This document shows, in pieces, positions 56,693-64,000 of a stretch of 64,000 bases of DNA. Position 1 is the stretch's first letter. Each line of letters begins with the position of its first letter. Position numbers and translations under genes: made by a program. Source of the stretch: Turbatrix aceti (taxonomy: Eukaryota > Nematoda > Chromadorea > Rhabditida > Panagrolaimidae); NCBI GenBank assembly GCA_963969345.1, contig OZ017766.1, forward strand, positions 1,550,001-1,614,000, read 5' to 3'. The notes beneath the pieces were generated by a model. The model was not told the origin of the DNA. It saw nothing but the letters and a program-made list of their open reading frames with translations, and ran no database searches.

Positions 56693-57646
56693 ATGGCATC
56701 GTCCGGGATCTTGGCTCTTCGCAATTCCGGCCCCCGTCTGTGGCTCCGAAGTAGTTTGTCAACCCTGCCTCAGTCTGAGTGCCTTCAGGTAGAAGAGCCG
56801 ATCAAGCATGTTTACCACGTCCGTCTCAATCGTCCGGATAAGCACAATGCGCTTAGTCTGCAGCTTTGGAGGTAAAATTAATTTTCAAATAATTGAAAAA
56901 AATACAAAAAAAAATTCAGCGAAATCGGCACCGTTTTCAACTCTCTAGACGAAAATTCCAATTGTCGAGTGATTGTGATCTCCGGCAACGGTCGATCCTT
57001 CTGCAGCGGTATTGATCTGAAAACTGCGTTTTCCCAAATCGCAGCAATAGTCGGCGACGAGTCATTGGATGCTGCGCGTAAGGCGGTGCGCGTCGGTCGT
57101 TTTATCAAGTTCGCGCAGGATGGTCTGTCTTCACTCGAAAACTGCCAAAAGCCCGTCATAGCCGCCATCCACGGCCTCTGTCTCGGTGGGGCCACGAGCC
57201 TTATCTCTGCCGCCGACATTCGGTACACCACTGCCGATGCCACATTTTCAATCAAGGAAGTCGATGTTGGCCTTGCTGCTGATGTCGGCATCCTCCAACG
57301 CGTGCACAACCTGGTCGGCAACGACAGCCTGACTCGCGAGTTGTCGTTCACCGCTCGGAATTTCACTGGCACAGAAGCTCTGGCCTACGGTATCGTCTCC
57401 CGGACTTTTGGATCGTTCACCGAGTGCCTGGCAGCTTCCATTGAACTCGGAGGCGTGATCGCCGAAAAATCACCAATTGCGGTCCAGGGCTCCAAGAAAG
57501 CGCTCAACTACGCCAGGAGTCACTCTGTGGCGGATTCACTGGAGTGGGTGCGTAATTGGAACCAGGCAATGCTTCAGACCGAAGATATCGGTCGAATTGC
57601 CATGGCTGGTCAGGACAAAAAGAAGCCTGGATTTGATGATGTGTAG
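56693..57646 (+). CDS. Delta(3,5)-delta(2,4)-dienoyl-CoA isomerase (ECH1-like)
   Basis: Two exons (56693-56871, 56920-57646) give 301 aa. The N-terminus MASSGILALRNSGPRLWLRS is Arg/Ser/Leu-rich and basic, like a mitochondrial presequence. The crotonase core has HVRLNRPDKHNALS, SGNGRSFCSGIDLK, the oxyanion-hole segment AAIHGLCLGGAT and KEVDVGLAADVGILQR; the Glu and last Asp match the catalytic acids of ECH1. SPIAVQGSKKALNYARSHSV and MLQTEDI near the end are also ECH1 hallmarks. It rearranges dienoyl-CoA intermediates in beta-oxidation of unsaturated fatty acids. There is no peroxisomal SKL tail. The next gene starts 181 bp downstream on the same strand. Confidence 0.85.
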
Positions 57647-57827
57647 ATGATGTTTTTGGATTCGGTTTTATAAAGTACGTGTTGTTACTAGTGTTACGGT
57701 TGTTTGCGACGTTAAAGGTTACTGACGTTCCCTCTCGGTATCTATCGTATCAGTTTTGCCTTTACATTGTATTTTTTTTATATCGTACTCGTTTTCCGAA
57801 TCTGATTTCTCTCTGCACCTAGCTTCA

Positions 57828-58803
57828 ATGTTCAACACAGGGTTGGTTTTAATTTTTAGTAGCTATTTTTACGAATTTAACCTTGTTCAGAAAGTTTGCG
57901 GGCAAGACTGTGCTCATCACCGGCGCCTCTCGGGGTATCGGCAAGGAAATCGGTCTGAAGCTTGCCAAAGACGGCGCGAACATCATTATTGCCGCCAAAA
58001 CCACGACCCCCCACCCCAAGCTCCCCGGCACAATTTTTACCGCTGCCGATGAGGTTGTGAAAGCCGGCGGCAAGGCTCTGGCGTGCGTCGTCGACGTCCG
58101 CGACGAAGAAAGCGTGACCAAGTGCGTCGAAGCTGCTGTCCGCGAGTTTGGAGGCCTCGACGTCGTCGTCAACAACGCTTCTGCCATCTCGCTGACCGGG
58201 ACGCTGGAGACGGAGATGAAGCGATACGATCTCATGCACTCGATCAACACCCGTGGCACCTACCTCGTCTCGCAAAAAGCTATTCCCTACCTCAAGCAGT
58301 CTGCGAATCCGCAGATTCTCAACATCTCCCCGCCCCTGCTCATGGAAGCCCAGTGGTTTTCCCGCCACGTGGCCTATACGATGGCCAAGTATGGCATGTC
58401 GATGTGTGTCCTCGGCATGCACGAAGAACTCCGGCCCCATGGCATCGCGGTCAACGCGCTCTGGCCGAGGACCATGATTTGGACGGCAGCTGCCAGCATG
58501 CTCGCTGGGCACAACAAAGACGCTGCTCGCGGGTGCCGTTCGACGGCTATCATGGCTGATGCCGCCTATGCGGTCCTTAGTCGCTCGGCGCGGGAGTCGA
58601 CCGGAAATTTCTACATCGACGACGAAGTGTTGGCTGCGGAGGGGGTCTCTGACCTTGATCAGTACGCCATCGATCCTTGTAAGCTGGAAATTGCGTTTTT
58701 GTCCCTTTAATCACTTTTTTCAGCCGTGCCATTGATCAACGACTTCTTTGTTCCCGGAACAGAGTATCCAGCTCCTCCGTCAAAAAAGAAGCAGAAGAAG
58801 TAA
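57828..58803 (+). CDS. HSDL2-like short-chain dehydrogenase
   Basis: Exons 57828-57841, 57891-58678 and 58724-58803 give 293 aa. The 14-nt first exon supplies MFNTG, which fuses to KFAGKTVLITGASRGIGKEI. The Rossmann TGASRGIG, VVNNAS, NISPP and YTMAK (catalytic Tyr/Lys) motifs are intact. AAKTTTPHPKLPGTI, NTRGTYL and VNALWPRT are specific to HSDL2. The protein ends in a lysine-rich KKKQKK and lacks the C-terminal SCP2 domain of vertebrate HSDL2. A TAG acceptor (CTGCACCTAG) lies just before the start, a plausible trans-splice site. Spacing and strand suggest an operon with the isomerase, and both act in fatty-acid metabolism. Confidence 0.88.
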
Positions 58804-60715
58804 TTTTTTAGAAATGTATACTAATGTTTTTTTTCTGTCTTTACAATATTTTGTTCATACCAATAACCGTTTTGGTAATGTCGCTCTTTTTTATGAAAAA
58901 TATAAAAAAAACATAGTTTGTTTAAACCCGGAGATGGCGCATGGGTGCATTTGACGTAGCAGACTGATGAATGAGTTTCGTTCATTTTGTGAGCCACGAG
59001 GCTTTACAAAAAAAATTGCGAATTATACGCTTCGTTTCAGATCTCTTTGTTTCCCGGTAATAGATACAACTATTTTTAGACGGTGTTTTCCGCCAGCAAA
59101 AATTTATGAGAAATTAATACTTTGAAGTTCAAGAGTTTTACTTTTTATTGTTTGCTTGAAAAATTCATAGTTTTCTGTTTTTACGATGGCAGATACTGTC
59201 GGGATGTGACTCAGTTTTCGTCGATGTTCCAAAAAATTTACGTTTGAATTCAAGTAAAATACACTAATATTATGTAGGGGTATGTCCAATAATGTGACAG
59301 AAAATTTCGTTGTATTGTGTTGCCAGTTAATTTTTTAGAAATGTTTTTTGAATTTATAATCCTTGGTTAATTTCAAAATTACAGATAATTCGTGACAATT
59401 TGAGTTGTTTTTTGTACCTCGGTTTTCGGCACGCCCATAGAAAAAAAAACAAGCATGATAATTTATGGAAGTAAAATTTTAAAAGAACGAAAGGCTTAAA
59501 CGATGATTTCAGGATTAAAAAACTTTTGACATTTGTGTTAATTTTTTATGCACTGTACGCTCTATTGAAAAAAAAGATATTATCACAGGCAATGCAGTTT
59601 TTTTAATTATGTTTTTTTTACAAAAACAAAGTCATTGTTTCTGCAGTTCAGATTTTTTGCATGACGCGAGATTCTATTTATTAGCTCGGTAATTTTATTT
59701 TGTAACATAATCTGTTTGTGAGAGACAAATTGTACCTTGTGGCAAGAAAAGCAAGAAAGGATTATTTTTTGTCATCGTACTTCCGCATCTGCTTGTTTCG
59801 GCATTTGATTTCATCTTCAACAAAAATTTTTCCGCTTTTCCCATAAAAATTATGGAAACCACATAATTCCATATTCAATGGCGATAATAGACATGCACAG
59901 GCTGTTCTGGCATTTTTAATACATCCCTACCAATGTTGCAGCGATACCCCCGAAATATGAAAATAAGCAAGCTAGCAAAAAAGTACGTGCTTGCCAGGCG
60001 GGACCAGAGGGAGGAAAAACTGAACGGCGCAATAACACGACAAAACACGGTTGTTAACGAATGGGACTGCCTGGAGCTGGTGGTCGTCGTTGACTGACTG
60101 GGTTGTCTGCTACGCCGACGGCACAAGGCAAGGCAGACTGGCCCGCGGGTGCGGGTGTTGAATCGGTTGGCATTCAAGGAAGGAATGCTATGGCTACTCT
60201 TGACACCGCTCAAGTAACGGGGGGAACTGGAATTGTTATTCCGTGCACCCTTCATCATCGGGGTGCTTTTAACCCTCATCGTAAAAATTTTCTATTTGAA
60301 TATAATCTTTAGTACTCTGTTTTAACTGGTTTATCAGCTGTCAATATAATTTTTTTTACTACTTCTTTATTTTTTGAAGTTAGCAAAAAATAAGGTAAAA
60401 GACCACACCGCGAGGACTTCCGACGAATTCTATAAACATACTTTGCAGACTGCAATTTTTTATGAATTGACGAAATTATCCAGGAAGCTAGGCAGGCAGG
60501 TAGTAGGGCAGGGGAAGTGTGTCAAATGTTTGAATTCCCAAAAAAAGACGTACATTTCCGTTTTATTTTTTGTGTTGCATTTTGTGATCGTTACGATTTC
60601 ATTTTTTAACGTCATCAAAAAAGGATAATTTTTTCAACATTACGGTAAAAAGTTCTCGAATTCCTAAGTTGTTACGATCAGTTTTCAGCACACGTATAAC
60701 ATTGATGCAGGTCAA
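58804..60715. other. AT-rich intergenic interval
   Basis: No supported gene. A 134-residue minus frame at 59875-60279 has a Ser/Arg-rich N-terminus and one hydrophobic stretch (TYFFASLLIFIF), but no family or splice support. Confidence 0.4.
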
Positions 60716-62632
60716 ATGACGCTGCCACCTGCCATGCGTCATGCCCGTTGCAGTAATTGTTTGTTGCTGACCGCTACCTTGGTGGTGGTTTTTGTTGTTG
60801 TTTTTGTCGACGCTTCCGGCGTTGAATGTGAGCAATTTTCTTCGCAGCGAAAGAGCATCATGTCCATACTCCTCGAAGACTATGACAAAGCAACCTTTCC
60901 TTCTAACGAATCCATTGACGTTCAAACTGAGGTATGAGGGGACACATTATTCAAAAAGAATTATATTTCAGCTTTTTTCATGCATAAAAATGCGACAAAA
61001 ACAGAAACAAAGAAAATTGTGTTCAGACACTTTGTTTTGGTTTTCAGTCTTGGAAAATCCTTTGTACGGACTATAATTGGATTATGTCATGCATTTTTGT
61101 ATGTGTGAAAAAGGAGAATAATTATCGTTTCTCAAGTCATACGACAGAACAATGTAAAATTTTTTTTGCATTTTTTGTTAAAAAAGACACTTCTACAAAA
61201 ACATAAAAAATTGCTCTCCCGTGGAGTTAGAAACAAAAGTCGACCCCTTAAACAATACCTCAAAGCACGATAAGCACTTGCAGATAACAATCCAAGACAT
61301 AGGCTCTCTCTCTGAAATTACGTCATCATTTATTGTGGATTTGTGGTTTTCTCAGATATGGAACGATCCACGGCTGGTCTACGATCACATATCCTGCAAG
61401 ACTAATCTCAGTCTTGATGAACAGATTGTCGATCAGTTGTGGACGCCAAATGCGTGCTTCGCCGACTCAAAAGCGAGTTACATCCACAAGTTAGTTTTTT
61501 TCATTCAAAATTTATTTTATAATGGTGCCGGTTTTTTTAGATCCCCCGAGCCAAACATTCTTTTGATAATCTTCAGTAATGGTACAGTATGGCTGAACTA
61601 TAGAGTTCGCGTTCACGGACGATGCAACATGAGGTTTGTGATATAAAATAAATCCAACTTAACTGTTGCATTCGTTTAAAGGCTCGAAAACTTTCCTCTT
61701 GACACCCAAACCTGTCATTTGGTTCTCGAATCTTGTGGATATTCCGTGAGCGAAGTGAGACTACACTGGCAGCCATGGAGTCCGATCACGATTGCCAATG
61801 ATAATGTATGTTTTTTTTCGCATTGTTACCGAGTGAGTCGCTTATTTTTAGTTCCAACTACCGGATTTTCGATTTACAAATTATACAATTCATCGACGAG
61901 CGGTACAGTATGCCTCTGGTACCTGGGATCAGCTCATGATAAGGTTTACGTTCAAGCGACTCTACGGCTTCTACGTTCTACAGGCCTACTTACTTGCCTA
62001 CCTTGCCGTTGCCATTTCATGGATATCTTTTTTTATTGATTCCCGCTCGTTGCCATCCAGGATTATCCTAGGCGTCAACTCGCTTATGGCGTGAGTTTGG
62101 TAAAATAAAAAAATCTCCAAGACTTTTTTTTAGTCTGACCTTTCAAATGGGTAACGTAGTGCGTGGCTTGCCACGGGTATCTTACGTCAAAGCCATCGAT
62201 CTGTTTTTTTTTGTCTGCTGCTCGTTCATATTCCTGTCCCTTCTCGAGCTCGCGGTCGTCGGATTCCTCGACAAGTACCGAGACAAGCGGTTGCACAAGC
62301 GCTGCAAGACAGAGCGCGTCCTGAAGTCCTTCATGGTGGGCCAATCGTGCGAGCCGTTGATGGTGGCCCTTACAACATCTGAGCCCCAGCACGATCAGTC
62401 CAGACGGGCTACAGAAAACTTTCAAGACCACATTGTGTCGACGCTGAATAACATTCCCAGAAGCAAGAGGTTTCGGTACACTGCTAGCATGCTGGCTCAC
62501 AAAATTGACGCGGCCTGTGCCCGCGCGTTTCCGCTGCTCTTTGGTGGTGGGTTGTCCTTCTGTTTTTTTAGATGACAGATCTTTCTTGCAGCATTCAACA
62601 TAGCTTATTGGTCGTACTACCTATCACAGTAA
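60716..62632 (+). CDS. Cys-loop ligand-gated ion channel subunit
   Basis: Seven exons (60716-60931, 61227-61489, 61541-61633, 61682-61805, 61852-62090, 62134-62546, 62592-62632) give 462 aa. A signal peptide ([20 protein letters not shown]) precedes the extracellular domain with [16 protein letters not shown] and [12 protein letters not shown]. The Cys-loop [15 protein letters not shown] has the canonical 13 residues between cysteines, and an extra pair (CHLVLESC) resembles the GABA/glycine/GluCl branch. M1 is [18 protein letters not shown]2 begins after [16 protein letters not shown]3 follows [16 protein letters not shown]4 ends [11 protein letters not shown]. Pro-Ser-Arg before M2 resembles the Pro-Ala-Arg of anion channels, so chloride selectivity is likely but unproven; M2 itself (SLMALTFQMGN) is divergent. 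The ligand cannot be predicted. The acceptor of exon 2 (CGTGGAG) is atypical. Confidence 0.85.
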
Positions 62633-62918
62633 TCTCGCATATCATCTGTCTTACCCGGTACTTTTTAGTAATATGTGGTATTTAATATTGGTTGGAGGAA
62701 AAAACAAAGCCAGTGTTTCCTTCTGGGGGAGGCCAAAGAATTCAAGGGAAGAAAGGCAGTAAACCAGCTGCGCTGCTTATAAGGACTAGTATTTTTTCAC
62801 CACTAAAAGTGAGTTTTGCGCACAATCTGTGGTAAAAAAACAAACAACGTTATGACGAATTCACGCGTAACAATAGCGTTGGATTCTGGACGTGTAATAA
62901 CTATACGCGACTTCTGCC

Positions 62919-63350
62919 ATGTACACGCGCGGTGTCACAAAAAAACCTACCCTGTACCTTGTCTGGGCACTCACCAAGAAGGCTGCCGAAGCACTCAGAT
63001 GCGGACAACGTCGCCTGGAGCGTTCCGCCCTTGGCATACGCTTGGGTGACAAAGTATCTTCCAAGTCCATCAGGAAGCACACGAAGCTGAAAGACTGGTA
63101 CGACAGCGCGCTCCGCCGCAAGCTGAAGTTTGCCAAAGCGCTTGCCACGACCGTCGGCGACAACTGGGCACTACGACTGTCTGCCTGGCATCCGCCAGAC
63201 AACTACAAGGAAGCTAGGTGACCACGTGGACAGCCCCGAACGCGCTGGACCGATGACTTTGCCGATGCTGAAGACGTCTCTGGCAAAGACTACGACTTTA
63301 AGCGGGTTACAACTTTTGACGGGCCCCTCTTCGTACAATCTCGCATTTAA
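62919..63350 (+). pseudogene. Non-LTR retrotransposon 3' coding remnant
   Basis: The frame contains RRLERSALGIRLGDKVSSK, SIRKHTKLKDWYD, then DNWALRLSAWHPP. This is typical of the C-terminal region downstream of reverse transcriptase in RTE/Craniata-type LINEs. A stop at 63220 is followed, in another frame, by RGQPRTRWTDDF, the usual next motif. A single-base shift has therefore broken the coding sequence. Only this tail is present; no endonuclease or RT domain is in the window. Confidence 0.75.
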
Positions 63351-63600
63351 ACCTATGATTCTTCTATCGGTGTCTTGGTGGTGTAGTATTTCTCTATGCC
63401 ACTCGCGATAGATACTTTACTCACAAGCAAAGACCTGTAACCAATACATATAATACAACATACAACAGGTCCAATCACTACCTCAACAAGGGTGGAGTTC
63501 CGTCGGGTTGAGGTCTTTGGGTTGCTCTGGGCTTGCCTTCGGCCGGGCGTCGATAACGCAGCCAACGAACACGACCGCTCGCGGCGACAGACAAAACAAC

Positions 63601-63730
63601 AACTGAGACAATAGGAAAGGGAAATACAGGAAACAATTATTCTACGCGAGATAAGAGTGCGCACGAACTGAGACAATAGGAAAGGGAAATACAGGAAACA
63701 ATTATTCTACGCGAGATAAGAGTGCGCACG
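63601..63730. repeat. 65-bp perfect tandem duplication
   Basis: Two adjacent 65-bp units (63601-63665 and 63666-63730) begin AACTGAGACAATAGGAAAGG and end GAGTGCGCACG. They sit in a repeat-like region (63360-63860) that may be part of an LTR or other mobile element; no ends were defined. Confidence 0.8.
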
Positions 63731-64000
63731 CGTTGCACCAACTCGTACTCGCGTAACAGGTGGATACGAGCAAGAGCAATAAATAGTAAATAGTAAACTG
63801 TACTTTGCCGCCGCACCGGACTGCAAGTCACTTTCAGTGTTACCTGGATCCAGGTGAGCTATGCTCATGAGAAATCCAGACCCGTGAAAGCCCATAGCTT
63901 TCGGAAATTTATAAAAAACTAAATTAAATTGCGAGATAATTTTTAAGTTGAAATGCACACACGTCTTCTTCGTCGGGGATCTCGACTTTTAAATCGAGAA

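Noticed and set aside
56422..56762. Minus-strand ORFs between ATG4 and the ECH1-like gene
   Set aside because: They overlap the promoter and 5' end of the well-supported plus-strand gene and have no family features.

Overview
The window looks like nematode nuclear DNA. Genes are compact, with many 45-300 bp introns ending in T-rich stretches plus CAG or TAG. It carries two seven-transmembrane chemoreceptors of the nematode Sra/Sre type, a short CK1-type kinase of the sort expanded in nematodes, and a closely spaced same-strand gene pair that looks like an operon. No species can be named from the sequence alone. All exon structures were built by hand from splice sites and reading-frame continuity. 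Family names come from recognised motifs, not from a search.

Layout. 0-1.5 kb: the 3' part of a probable M14 carboxypeptidase gene and an APC11-like RING gene, both on minus. 2-2.8 kb: nested MITE-like repeats. 3.4-6 kb: a chemoreceptor and a CK1-like kinase, both on plus. 6.3-16.6 kb, perhaps reaching 19.7 or 24.5 kb: a large minus-strand RERE/atrophin (EGL-27)-like corepressor gene with BAH, ELM2, SANT and GATA-type finger regions and a polyQ tail. One of its introns is almost entirely a TTAA-flanked transposon. Another holds a complete plus-strand gene for a secreted polycysteine protein. 16.7-30 kb: no convincing gene beyond candidate 5' exons. 21.8-39 kb: a complex of very similar direct and inverted duplications. 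It has a 1373 bp block in three copies (one truncated), a retropepsin-like gene in two inverted copies, a 2.3 kb transposon, a complete miniature LTR retrotransposon, a solo LTR, a truncated LTR, and an AT-rich core with two convergent ORFs of foreign-looking composition. 39-41.4 kb: simple repeats and a hAT-like MITE nested in an old inverted repeat. 42-45.2 kb: a second chemoreceptor interrupted by a 1.37 kb hairpin element. 47.7-50.9 kb: a neuropeptide-like precursor and tryptophan hydroxylase. 51.1-53.1 kb: a single-pass membrane protein with a Lys/Ser-rich tail and a divergent coiled-coil protein. 53.2-54.2 kb: a foldback element with RSS/Transib-like ends. 54.7-58.8 kb: ATG4 on minus, then a dienoyl-CoA isomerase/HSDL2 pair on plus. 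60.7-62.6 kb: a Cys-loop ligand-gated channel. 62.9 kb to the end: a decayed non-LTR retrotransposon tail and a tandem duplication.

Functional themes are neural and sensory genes (two chemoreceptors, a candidate cyclic neuropeptide, serotonin synthesis, a Cys-loop channel) and housekeeping genes (APC/C, autophagy, lipid oxidation, chromatin). The most unusual items are the nested polycysteine gene, the duplicated retropepsin locus with its AT-rich core, and the candidate disulfide-cyclised neuropeptide beside tryptophan hydroxylase.
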